A stretch of 64,000 nt of DNA, taken from Ornithodoros turicata (lineage: Eukaryota; Arthropoda; Arachnida; Ixodida; Argasidae). Under the pieces are notes generated by a model. It saw nothing but the letters and a program-made list of their open reading frames with translations. It had not been told where the DNA came from and did no database searches. Shown here piece by piece: positions 53,403 through 63,153 of the stretch (positions within the stretch are counted from its first letter, which is position 1; each line of letters opens with the position of its first letter). The position numbers and the translations under genes are program-made. The stretch spans positions 13,042,011-13,106,010 of the forward strand of contig NC_088210.1 of assembly GCF_037126465.1 (NCBI RefSeq), given 5' to 3'.

Positions 53403-55156
53403 TCGATCAAGTGTAGCTTTCAGTGTAGCTCTTTGCAACGTCTTTCCATCTATACCAATAGGTTTTATCCAATATTATGCAGTTAGATAGGTCGGGTTAC
53501 GCATGTGGCCCCCTACTGTTCGTCATTCAGAACGATTTGATACCAACAATAACATCAACGATCTGAGAACAACGCCGGTGCTGATTCACATTAGTGCGTT
53601 TATGGCTGTGTACAGCGTCTTAGGCGTCTCTTCGTTCCATCCGGAAGGATGTTCTGTTGTAATGATTCGCTGTCAGCGGACGTAACACGCAAGCGCAACC
53701 GTAACCGCGTAACCGCAAAAGACAGTCGGAGAAAGCAGCCGCGGACGGGCTGACACGATCCTCGCGTGAAATAGTGGAGGCTCTGTGCCTTGTTTCTTCG
53801 CAGCTCACGCGCCGCTCATACATGCTTGAGCTCTGCCGCTGAACGTCACTGGTCACGTGACGGGAGTAGCCTACGTCACGATAGTTCTCTCGTTCCGCGA
53901 TGCGCTCTTTTCACGAGGAGAAGGATTTCACAAAGGTGTGCGGAACAGAGGCCTCGCGCTCACTCTGTAGGTCACTTGCGCTCATCGCTCTTTGGCAAGA
54001 ACTCATTTTATTCGTTGAAGAATGCTCCACGCCGAAAAACGGAAAAAGAGTAACCTCAGTGCTCCTTTAAGGGTGGTTACAATAGATGAACTTCGTGTCA
54101 CCCCTGTGACCCTTATATACTTACTGCAGCGCCACCAGGGGGCCACCTAGTGGACCCCTATAGTCCCGCTGTCGGTGCGCTACTTGTCGCGACATTGGCC
54201 CACGCAGCTAGCTATAGACCTCTCCCTGTTTGTAAAAAAAATGACGTCATAGTGTTCCACAGCGCCACCAATTTGGTAGAGTTGAACTACGCTCGAAGCT
54301 ATAGGGACGAACAAGGTCGCGCCCGAAAGCCACGGTCTTGAGGGAATTACGATGGTCCATGAAAGGGACGCGACCTGCGGTCCTACTTTTCCTTCAATAG
54401 GAGGCAGCGAACAAGTGTCCATTCGTGGAACCCAGCCCTCACCTTCCGATTTATTTCGGCTTCGGTCTGTCTACCAACGCCATGATGACGTTTCTCGGGC
54501 AGAGGTCTTTTGCCGTCCAAGTGCCGTGCAGTCCAAGCATTTAGGGCGGGGACTCACACCGGCCGTTCCTATATATCGAACACCATTACAGTGAACAAAG
54601 TCTAATGACCTAGCCTAGCGCAGCCATTTAATTACAGTGCGCAAGGCTATATGGGTACTGATTCGCTCCTGAGCCTCGCTCCACCGCCATGTTTGTCTAC
54701 TTAAGCCTTCGGCACGACTTCTATTGTTTCTCGTCCTAATACCCAGTGGAACTGGAGGGATAAAAACCTTTCCCTTCCTCTTTCCCTTCTTTTCCCTTCT
54801 TTCCCTTCCTCGCCGTTGTCCTCCATTTCAGTCCACGAGGGAGGCTTCGTGATCGTCAGGCGGATACACTTTACTGCGAAGCTGGGGCGACGCTGCATGG
54901 ACTGCATTGACGCAAACACAGATAATACCCTAGGATTTGTAGATGTCTTCATTGGTATAACTGTTAGTTAGTAGTGAGGAAAGGGCAGGGCAACGTACAA
55001 AAGAATCAAAAGCACATGAGCATCTAATAAGAGGGGAAAAAAAACTAAGGCTGAATGGATGCGCGCGTACCACGTGATCTGATTATTGAGCAAGGATCTG
55101 CTTCAGATATAGTTGACTTGATCAACACACACGAAGATACAAACAAACGTATGTGT
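53403..55156. other. unassigned DNA
   Basis: CAGTGCTCCTTTAAGGG near 54058 is another family B-like terminus in the same sense. GTGTCACCCCTGTG lies at about 54094. No gene was recognised in 1.75 kb. Confidence 0.35.
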
Positions 55157-55157
55157 A

Positions 55158-55520
55158 CACTCTTAGAAATGAACTTCACCACATAGCACGCCCGTAGCCA
55201 ACCATCATCCCGAATGACAACGTTCTCGCCCCTGATTTGTTGAAAACGGGAGGTGGAGCCTATTTTGTGCTCATTATGCACGGCACAAAATAGGCACCAA
55301 AGTGCAAAGTTGGGGTAGTTGGTGTGACATTACTAGTTTGACAAGCTGTTTCTGTTGTCGTGTCTCCTACTTTGTCCGACGTCCCCCTTGGCAGCCTAAA
55401 CTAGTAATGACAAAATAGGCTCCTCCTCCCGTTTTCAACAAATCAGGGGCGAGAACGTTGTCATTCGGGATGATGGTTGGCTAGGAGCGTGCTATGAGGT
55501 GAAGTTCATTTTTAAGAGTG
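55158..55520. mobile_element. family A MITE interrupted by a nested insertion
   Basis: TA at 55156-55157 and 55521-55522. Left CACTCTTAGAAATGAACTTC, right TTTTTAAGAGTG. Without the insert the core GGAGGTGGAGCCTATTTTGT / ACAAAATAGGCTCCTCC is the same subtype as 48896. The right half of the loop carries the 114-bp insertion at 55296-55409. Confidence 0.9.
55296..55409. mobile_element. 114-bp insertion with 11-bp target duplication
   Basis: ACAAAATAGGC at 55285-55295 recurs at 55410-55420. The insert has no poly(A) or microsatellite tail. Its last 80 bases are bounded by an exact inverted 12-mer, CATTACTAGTTT (55332) and AAACTAGTAATG (to 55409). The source family is unknown to me. Confidence 0.7.
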
Positions 55521-55780
55521 TACTTACTGTTGCAAGTCGTCTTGCGCACAACATGGTATGCTCTGTATCGCTCCTATAAATAGATAACTAACTGAGGCTA
55601 ACCTTTTCAGTTTCGGTATATCAGTTTGAGAGACCAAGAAACACACCACGTGATTACCCGCCCAGACTGCAGCGCTCTCCAGCGACCTGTGAGTACATGG
55701 AGCCCGCTCCGAGCCTTGAATAAAGGATTGGAGCCTCCACTCCGTAGGCCGGCACGTTGCAAGCTATCCATCCAGCAAGA
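55521..55780. other. unassigned DNA
   Basis: Nothing recognised. Confidence 0.4.
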
Positions 55781-56021
55781 ACAGAACGTCGCCGCATAGC
55801 ACGTTGTCCGCAAATCACTGCCACGAATGATAGGGTTACGGCTTCTGATTGGAAGAGCGAGGGGGGCGGGCGCATTTATTGTAACAAATTGGATATAACG
55901 TAATTGCCACAAAAGGCGTACGCCCCTCTCTCTCGCTTCAAATCAGAAGCGATAGCCCTATCATTCGTGAAAGTGGTTGGCGCACAACGTGCTACGCGGT
56001 GAAGTTCTGTTCTGTGAGCGT
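55781..56021. mobile_element. family A' MITE, full length, diverged
   Basis: AACAGAACGTCGCCGCATAG, GATAGGGTTACGGCTTCTGA, right arm GATAGCCCTATCATTCGTG and GGTGAAGTTCTGTTCTGTGA. The arms pair through most of their length. Confidence 0.8.
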
Positions 56022-56072
56022 GCAAGATCTTTTGCGATCGTCACGCTGGACCCTCCCCCTCCCCCATATACA

Positions 56073-56303
56073 GGGTGTCCCAGCTAAATGCGAAAATATC
56101 TTTTAAATATATATATATATCACTTTTTCCGAGATGAAATCAATTGCAATATAGCATATGCTGGAAGGGCACTCCTTAGAAGGGCATTAGCAAACTCCTA
56201 AGGCAATGTCTTAATCAACTTTCAATAAGTAACTTTTTAAGTATAAGAGCTACTAAGTTGTCACAATGAGAACATCTGGTCCCTTCGGTCACCTGATACC
56301 GGA
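56073..56303 (+). mobile_element. DNA transposon fragment with CAGGGTGTCCC end
   Basis: TA then CAGGGTGTCCCAGCTAAATG begins the element. CACTTTTTCCGAGATGAAAT and CGGTCACCTGATACCGGAGT follow. The far end is missing because mariner sequence follows. Termini of this type are common in ticks, as far as I know. Confidence 0.5.
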
Positions 56304-56315
56304 GTCGTTTGCAGA

Positions 56316-56612
56316 ACAAAAATCCGTTCGACAGAACGTCCGAGGTCAAGAATGCGGTCCGATCATGGCTGCTACGCGTCGGTAAGGATTTCTACGCTGC
56401 TGGGGTCGGGACTAACCTCTCCATATTTTTCTTTCTTTTTCCAATCCAATCCAATCTACGCTGCTGGCATCCAAGCCCTCGTGAAACGCTGGGACAAGTG
56501 CATTAGTGCAGCTGAAGATTACGTTGAAAAATAAAACTAATTTCTCGCCTGTAAGTTCATTTTACTTTTGCGAAAAATGAAAAGTCCCGGTTTGACTTGA
56601 ACGCCCCTCGTA
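56316..56612 (+). pseudogene. mariner transposase C-terminus and right end, interrupted
   Basis: The frame reads NPFDRTSEVKNAVRSWLLR and VGKDFYAAG, then, after the 51-bp insertion, IQALVKRWDKCISAAEDYVE and a stop. This is the last part of mariner transposases (EVK.AV..WL, F...GI..L..RW.KC...G.YVE). Beyond the stop lies the right end, which inward on the minus strand reads TACGAGGGGCGTTCAAGTCA, followed by TA. The catalytic domain and left end are missing. Confidence 0.7.
56404..56454 (+). mobile_element. 51-bp LINE-tail insertion with 13-bp target duplication
   Basis: TCTACGCTGCTGG at 56391-56403 recurs at 56455-56467, splitting the mariner frame. The insert begins GGTCGGGACTAACCTCTCC, has a T-rich stretch and ends in (CCAAT)n. 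The tail is the complement of the (GATTG)n at 19352. Confidence 0.75.
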
Positions 56613-56637
56613 TATGAATCCGATACGTCCGTATCTT

Positions 56638-56858
56638 CACGACATATAGCACGCTCCTAGCCAACCATCATCCCGAACGACACCGTTCTCGCCCATTATT
56701 TGTTGATAACGAGAGGCGGAGCCTATTATGTAACATTATGTACGGCTACAAAATGGGCTCCGCCTCCCGTTTTCAACAAATCAGGGATGAGAACGTTATC
56801 ATTCGTGATAATGGTTGGCTAGAAGCGTGCTATCTGGTGAAGTTCATTTTTAAGAGTG
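56638..56858. mobile_element. family A MITE, left end shortened
   Basis: It begins at the same point as the copy at 13581 (CATATAGCACGCTCCTAGCC). It shares TTGATAACG and ATTATGTAACATTATGTAC in the core and ends TTTTTAAGAGTG then TA. Confidence 0.85.
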
Positions 56859-57134
56859 TAGAGAAGAACGTTATGTCTACCTCCGCGTTGGCGTCTGATT
56901 GGATGCTACAATTCTTCAAATGACGTAACAATGAATAGAGGTATCTGGATGGCGGTACGTCTACTCGCCCATAGCCTAAAAAAAAGTGCGTTTTTGTATT
57001 AACACTGCACATGTTATGAAGGAGAAGTATTGAACAATAAATTGTAAATAGAATTACGAAGCGTAGAAGAACAATATTGCACCTATTAAACCCGTAACCA
57101 AATACATGCAGATAGGAGTTCGTACCTCCTTTAA
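56859..57134 (+). repeat. family B half, matching 13806-14081
   Basis: TACCTCCGCG...GGCGTCTGATTGG, GTGCGTTTTTGTATTAAC, ACGAAGCGTAGAAGAAC and the end GTACCTCCTTTAA align with the first copy over about 270 bases. Confidence 0.75.
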
Positions 57135-57985
57135 GATACTGTCCTATAAGACCCTGATGCGTTCTATCCTTGACTATATGCTTGTCCCTTTTGCGCCCCA
57201 TTCACAAAACAAAATATTCAAACTCTAGAGCACATTCAGAATATAGGGCTCTCAGGTTCGCTTATAATGCTTATAGTTATACTCAATCTGCTTCGGCACT
57301 GAGGGCGCGCGCAAACATACTGTCTCTTGAAAAGCACATTACTGTCAACCATTTGAAGTGCTTTTTTTTTAAGTAATGCACAATTCACCCTCGAGCCTTA
57401 CTCTAGATATTATACGGTCTTCCTCGGACCCTCAGCGAACAAAACACTTTGAGTACGTAACGCCAATCTTTTCAAGTACAAATCTTTTCAAGTTTTCCTT
57501 TTTGCCTAGAAGTATCATTGATTGGAAAGGGCTTCCCGAACATGTAATTAATTGTAGATCATTAGAGGGATTTGTTCGGGCTCTGATTGACCATCTGGTA
57601 CAATGAGTCTTATCCAGAAAGGGCCACTGCCATGTTTGTGCGATTTGTGCTGAAGTAGTGACCTAGTTCGGTGTTTGTTGTACTTTTTCCCTAGCTTATT
57701 TAGTTGTAACCAGTATATTTGGACTGATAAATTAGCGTTACTGCTTCCCCGAAGGGTTGATATAACGACCTGGGTTGCAGTAGTTCATGCAGTGAATCTA
57801 GATGTATGTGATTAGTATGTGACTAGTTTGGAGAATTAGATTAGTTAGAAGCCAATTTTTTTTTTATTTTGTCCTCCGTTCTTAAAACTGGTGCCGTTAT
57901 TTTTCTCTATTTTCTCGTACCACCCTGCTTCGGCCTGTGAAGGGCTGGCAGTATTATTTAAATAAAAAATAATAATAAGATAAGG
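57135..57985 (+). mobile_element. LINE 3' end (CR1/Jockey-like)
   Basis: The coding part reads KTLMRSILDYMLVPFAPHSQ, then after a frameshift EHIQNIGLRFAYNAYSYTQ, SASALRARANILSLEKHI, and later FSFLPRSIIDWKGLPEHVIN. These match the thumb and C-terminus of CR1/L2/Jockey reverse transcriptases (R.I.DY...P, LE.IQ..A.R..Y, S.LP R.I..WN.LP). The stop is at 57604-57606. The 3' untranslated region runs to AATAAAAAATAATAATAAG at about 57985. The reverse transcriptase active site is not present. Confidence 0.75.
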
Positions 57986-58611
57986 GTGGTTCTTTGGTTG
58001 CAGGGTGGCAGACTATACTCGTACGCAGAACGCAATCTCTCATTACGCTATGCCATCGCTGTGCTACTATATGCATCCTGGGCCGACTTCAGGGGGAACT
58101 GTGCCGACATCCGCACTGCACTTATGCCACACGTTACACGTATGATTACGTTCAAATTAAATGTAGTCTTTATTGTCATTGCTCGCATAGTCTTGGTATT
58201 AGGTGGTTGAGTACACGCCGACAGGCGCCACCTACACTACAGCACGTGACATGGTGACTGCACCGGACCCGAGCACGCACTCACTTACATCATTCAATGG
58301 GTGCTCCTCCGAGCTTTCAAACACTGTTATAGTGAATATGAATAGTAAAGTATATAGTAAATACCACAAAGTATAAAGTAAATGGTAAATATCATATGCA
58401 CAAGCAGGTCGTCCAGGTCTTATAGAAAATCTACTGCAGTAAAACGACTACGCTTATTAGTTACAACAATATTGTATATTAATTCATTAATATAATAATT
58501 AATAATGTAAGATGTAATTATTTAAGTAGAAGAATTAATATAAGATATCTACTAATAATATTTTGTATCCTTGGAAGCTCTTTAATTTCTAATCCATCAT
58601 ATATATCTTCA
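57986..58611. other. unassigned AT-rich DNA with a SINE scrap
   Basis: CCTGGGCCGACTTCAGGGGG and AACTGTGCCGACATCCGC at 58077-58115 are a minus-strand piece of SINE body. 58430-58560 is very AT-rich. Nothing else. Confidence 0.5.
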
Positions 58612-58796
58612 CGGCTGAACCACGCTCAGAAGGTTGACATTCCGTTTCGCACCACTAACACACGCTTTCAGTCACTTGTACCCAAAACTTCATAGGAGTG
58701 GCACCATTTTCTCGGCTCGATTTCGTCAATTATTGACCCTTCATTATTTGAAAAATAATAATAATTCGTGTTATGATTGTTATTATTATTATTATT
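58612..58796 (+). mobile_element. second LINE 3' end (CR1/L2-like)
   Basis: The frame 58621-58758 reads HAQKVDIPFRTTNTRFQSLV, PKTS, an in-frame TAG, then EWHHFLGSISSIIDPSLFEK and a stop. This follows the ..TN.RF.S..P.T..EWN.L pattern of CR1/L2 C-termini. An AATAATAAT / TTATTATTATT tail follows. Confidence 0.6.
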
Positions 58797-60580
58797 TGAG
58801 AAGGCTCTGTGTGATCTTCCGCTGCTGACAACTTCCCACGTTGGGCTCCGATTGTGGGAACCAAAGTTCCCACACTCGGGGCGTTGGGTCGTCCGTTCAG
58901 CAACAGAGGTAAACGCCACACAGCAGAAACAGAACAACAGAAGTAGGACAATAACAAGGTTTCATTACCCACCGGCACGGTGACAAAATTCGACGTCAGC
59001 ACCCAGTATGTTGCCGAGCCGAGTGACTGGGGCACCGCCTATCCTCCTTTTTCCCCCACGCCAAGTTTATAAAGGTAGTTCTTTTGCTGCTGCAGCGCCC
59101 CCACTGATTGACACGTGTCCCCCCCTGTACACGAGTACACGGGTGATGGTAATACCTCATCACCCACAACCTTCACGTTACACAGTGACTGTTCCGTATT
59201 TTTGGTGTCATTTTTTCTTTCTTTTTATTTTCTTTATGCCTCGTCCACTCGTTATTTCCTGCCCGTCCCCTCTCTAATGCTATTAAGCCCCGAGGGCTTT
59301 CATAAACTACTAACGACCAGCAAGGAACCGCAAACGGCAGGTATATGCACAGCGCTACCGACGGTTAAACACAACCACGAGCAAACACGCAAGAAGCACG
59401 TGTACTCCTATATGCCCGTGTAAGAAGTCTTTCAACCTCAACTAATGATTGATGTCCTTAGGCTTTCCTTGCCCCTCTTTCAACAGTGCAGCAAGAATAG
59501 ACCTTCCCTACCATGGAAAAACTGCCGCGGGCTCAACGCTAAACAGGCTTCCGACACACGAACGGTTCCCGTATTAATCTTGCTTATGGATGAAAAGGGG
59601 GGGGGATGCATCAGAACCTTGCCTACATATTTATTGTTCCTTTAAGTGCTGTTTCTGCGCGCTCTCGCTCCGATCCTCTTTCAAAAGGAGCTGCTCGGCG
59701 AATGTTCGGATGCCGTAGGCTAAAAATGCTCTATCAAGCGCAACGCAATGCAGGAAAATATGCCCCCCCGTGCTCGAAAAAAAAAGAAAGAAAGAGAACG
59801 GCCGTTATCGGAAATTCTCCCTTCTTCAACGCAGCGTAAAACATGTCCTTGACGGATCAAAGGGATACGCGTGATTGAATCGGTTCGGCAGACTGCTCGT
59901 TGAATACGTGATAAATCGTTAGGGCTGCAATTCTAACGGCAACCTCGTTTCTGTATACTATTAGATCGTTTGTCACACGGAGGATGCACGCCCGCGCGCG
60001 CGCGCGCGCCTTGGCGCGGAGATATCGCACACGCATAGAAACGTTATAGATAAGAAAAGCGTTGTTGCTTCCGACAGTGCGCGAATATGGCTAAACCCAA
60101 GAAGAAGAAGAAGGAGGAGGAGGGAAAAAAAAGAGTGTGTATTTGATTCGCGGATTCAATGAAATTCAATTTCCTGGATGAGGACCTGCATCCGGTGCAT
60201 GCACGAGTTGGAGACTGGATGTTTAATATGGGGATGTTCTTTTGCAACGAGGCCTGCGGTGCCTTTCGCGGAGGAACGTTATCGTCTCTCCTTTATCGTT
60301 TCCTGTATATACGCTCTGTTGAAAAACGTAATCCGTCATTCTGGTTGTGGTGTGTGTTCCGTGTGAGATAAGCGTTAGAATGACGTAATGTGAACCCAAT
60401 ATTTGGTTGCGCGAGATCTTTTTCTTCTTTCCCTTTGCTTTGTGTTTCGATTTAGGCGCCCGTCAACATTTCCCTTCCTCTGACGATAGGAACAACGAAA
60501 TGACAGATTTCATTAAACGGCAAAGAAAAAAAAAAAAAAAAGGAAAAACGCGCAGCTGTTGGTTCCGACAAGGAAACGTA
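58797..60580. other. unassigned DNA
   Basis: (CG)n at 59993-60008. An acceptor-like tract ends in TTTAG at 60455 and a short Lys-rich frame follows, but the frame runs into A-repeats and is not called. TTGTTCCTTTAAG near 59634 resembles a family B end. Confidence 0.35.
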
Positions 60581-60820
60581 CAGCTCCCGTCAACCTTAAT
60601 AATAACACTGAAAAAAAAATATGGTCTCGTTCCCGAGCAAGATTACAGCAATCCTTGGGGCAATGATGAAATATTAATTTTAACAAAATTATTGTCTTAG
60701 TTTAACGCCAGGATTTTGTTCACTTAACATTCCCCTAGTGCCCCCAGGGCGGCTGTTATCGCGATCGGAAATGAGACCGAATTTTTTTCCCGGTGTTATT
60801 ATTAAGCTTGACGGGCGCTG
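60581..60820 (+). mobile_element. family F foldback MITE, copy 2
   Basis: 240 bp with TA at 60579-60580 and 60821-60822. Termini CAGCTCCCGTCAACCTTAAT and, inward on the minus strand, CAGCGCCCGTCAAGCTTAAT. The arms are about 85 bases and the loop contains TTAACGCCAGGATTTTGTTC. It is inverted relative to copy 1 (7123-7357). Confidence 0.85.
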
Positions 60821-60851
60821 TACATTACGTTGCGCTCAGCCAAGGTAACGT

Positions 60852-61031
60852 GACAATAGTGAGTTATAGTGCATTTTAAGCTATCGCGTTTGCGTATGAA
60901 AAGGATAGCGTTGTTGGTTCTGCGCATGCGCAAAACGTAAAGACAGCTTTTGCGTATTGCGCAAAACCACCACGCTATCCTTTACGTACGCAAAGGCGAT
61001 ACCGTATGATTCACAAAAACTCTCTATTGCC
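60852..61031. mobile_element. foldback MITE
   Basis: GCTATCGCGTTTGCGTATGA, AAAGGATAGCGTTGTTGG and CTGCGCATGCGCAAAA pair with TTTTGCGTATTGCGCAAAAC...AAAGGCGATACC. Weaker pairing extends to CAATAGTGAGTT / AACTCTCTATTG. The arms are about 83 bases with a 12-base loop. Confidence 0.75.
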
Positions 61032-61254
61032 ATCTGCGCACCTTGAAATTTTTCTCGCCACCAGAAGCGATTCTACCTCGCAGTGTGGCAAACGGCGTCT
61101 AAATGTAGCTCAGTTAATTTGAGAGAAGTTTATCGAACTGTCATAAATCAAAACGCAAAAACATTCAGCGCGCCAGCATGTGCAGCTCGATACGTGGCGC
61201 AACAGGGCAGACTCTCATAGAGTCTTACAACTTTCTTACAACTTTCTTACAACA
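61032..61254. other. unassigned DNA
   Basis: Nothing recognised. Confidence 0.4.
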
Positions 61255-61372
61255 ACCTTAGAAGTCGGCCCAGGACGCACATTCCCCCAGGGCGTCAGTC
61301 GTGACGTTGCCCACATACGTGAGGTCGACAACGGCAAGCCCTATCGCCATCACCACCACCACCACCACCTTA
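61255..61372 (+). mobile_element. SINE type 2, 3' third
   Basis: CTTAGAAGTCGGCCCAGGAC, GGGCGTCAGTCGTGACGTTG, CCCACATACGTGAGG, and a (CAC)n tail. Almost identical to the same part at 12930-13040. CTTACAACTTTCTT words repeat on both sides (61225-61248 and 61366-61382). Confidence 0.8.
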
Positions 61373-62039
61373 CAACTTTCTTCTGCTGGTATACCATATG
61401 CGTGACAACGTACCCGACACGTCTTAGTGTGCCGGATCGGTTGCGTAAGTGCGAAAAAAATCAGGTATTCATAGAAATGTCCATTGAATGCCCGCTAGCC
61501 CAAAACTGACTCCTGAAAAATATATAGCAAATCACTTTCAAATCTCGTTGGCTCCTTGACGTCCTCTCGACCGCTCGATCCCCCACGTCACCCCTTCCCC
61601 CTTGACGCTCTCTTCGACAGGCGCTTTTTTGAATGCAGACGACAGGTTTCATTTTCGGACCGTAAGGAAAATTTGATTGGCTGCGGTGTTTGGAGAGAAT
61701 AACAGCCAGTGACGAAATCACAATGGCGAAACAACGAGAGCCCATCGAGCTGTTTTGTGTGTCTTGCATCTACTTTTATAGGTCACTTTCATTGATTTTG
61801 TCACTGATCTCCTTATTTCCCGCACTGGTAGCGGCTAATAAAATGTTCGGTACCTCCCACACAACGTAACACGTCTTGGGGCTGTATAATGGCGCTCTTT
61901 TTTTTACTTCTCACGTCAAAGAGAATGTGTGGTGGTGGCCCAGAGAAAAAAACATTAAACCTGCAAAGTTCAATCTTAAAACCGGGGTGGAGGGTGTTCA
62001 CATTGACTCGTCGTTATTGTCGCGCGGGAGCGGTATCAA
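61373..62039. other. unassigned DNA
   Basis: Nothing recognised. Confidence 0.4.
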
Positions 62040-62680
62040 ATGATGGCAGTTGGCAGAGCGTGGGTATCATCACGAATATAGCCAGGAAGGGGTAAAGGGT
62101 TCGAGGTGAGGTCAGTAAAGGATGGATGAATCAGATGTGCGCTGTGGATGGGCGGCACGTTAGAGGAGTCTTATTTGCACAAGGCTAGCTTCCTGAGGAA
62201 AACGCGCGAGGTTGGGAGTTTCTGTGGATGGCTCCGCGTAAGAACCTCCGGGGGATTTATAGGGTGCCCGCAAACATGCCAGTCCTGGAGTGTGCAAGGT
62301 AGGTTTCCCGGCATTCTTTCAGGTGTTCGATAGTTTCAGATTGATGACAGTGACCGCAGCAGGCATTAGAGTCACTAAATAAGCTACGCTTCAGAGTAAC
62401 GACACTGAGGCAAAAAGAGCCGCCATGTTGCTTCGGATGACCTCCAGCCCCACCTCACCTCTATTTTGGCAGTAGAAATAGATGAAGATGAAGTTTAGCA
62501 GTGGAAGAAGACAACACTTCAAAGAGCGCTAAATGGATGGCGCTGGAGGTCATCCGAAACAACATGGCGGCTCAGTGTCGATACTCTGAAGCGTAGCTTA
62601 TTTAGTGACTCTAGCAGGCATCATCCTTGGAACCAATTTTACGTATACAGGCTCTCTCAAGACAAACTCTCTTTCCAGAA
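62040..62680 (-). mobile_element. LINE 3' end interrupted by a hAT MITE
   Basis: On the minus strand YVKLVPRMM / IGSKDDA precedes the MITE, and CCGHCHQSETIEHLKECRET follows it, giving a C-x2-C...H...C zinc end typical of LINEs. The downstream part (62040-62200) resembles the LINE 3' region at 39630-39860. Frameshifts are present. Confidence 0.6.
62367..62613. mobile_element. hAT-type MITE inside the LINE
   Basis: GCAGGCAT at 62359-62366 and 62614-62621 is an exact 8-bp target duplication. Termini TAGAGTCACTAAATAAGC are identical over 18 bases in inverted sense. The arms continue as TACGCTTCAGAGTA and GCCGCCATGTTG...GGATGACCTCCAG, about 75 bases, with a 7-base insertion in the left arm. The loop is about 80 bases. 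Confidence 0.88.
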
Positions 62681-62824
62681 GTTTTCAAATTTTGGACGGA
62701 GACGACTTAAATTCTGGACAAGAAAATGTCGCACCTATATAGTTATACATACGAGCCGACTGCCCCCTCCCGTAATTTCTTCCTCCTCCGGCGCTCGGCC
62801 GCGCTTCCGATGCCCAGAGGAAAA
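62681..62824. other. unassigned DNA
   Basis: Spacer between the LINE end and repeat D. Nothing recognised. Confidence 0.4.
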
Positions 62825-63100
62825 TGGACCTTTATTTCACAAAGGCCTACGCGCATGCGCATGACCTTGAGGCGCCGGAGAGGGTTATCTCCGTCTTCAC
62901 TAGATGGCGCAGTATGGAGACGACAGAGGTGCGGAGAAGTGGGGAGACCGCACGAACGGTGCGAGCTCGTCGGTCCCACTCTGAACTGCTTTTGGTCCTT
63001 TGTGTTACCCACGTGGATTTGACTTGGCGCGCGCCGAAGCGTGGTTCGCTGAAGAGCCGCTAGGATACGACGCGCATGTGAAACAGGTCCATATACTGAA
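62825..63100 (+). repeat. dispersed repeat D, copy 2
   Basis: Matches 19200-19500 without the 20-bp insertion: TTCACAAAGGCCTACGCGCA, GGCGCCGGAGAGGGTTATCT, TTTTGGTCCTTTGTG, GGCGCGCGCCGAAGC and AGGATACGACGCGCATGTGA. Confidence 0.6.
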
Positions 63101-63153
63101 AACTCAGAAAATACGCAGATTTCGAAGGAAAAGGCTTGACAGAGAGTTGTTCA

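Noticed and set aside
58283..58320. Minus-strand donor GTAAGTGAGT
   Set aside because: No pyrimidine tract or plausible acceptor lies upstream on that strand within a stop-free frame.
60456..60540. Exon-like frame after a TTTAG acceptor
   Set aside because: The frame runs into a Lys repeat made by an A-run and has no donor or stop with a poly(A) signal.
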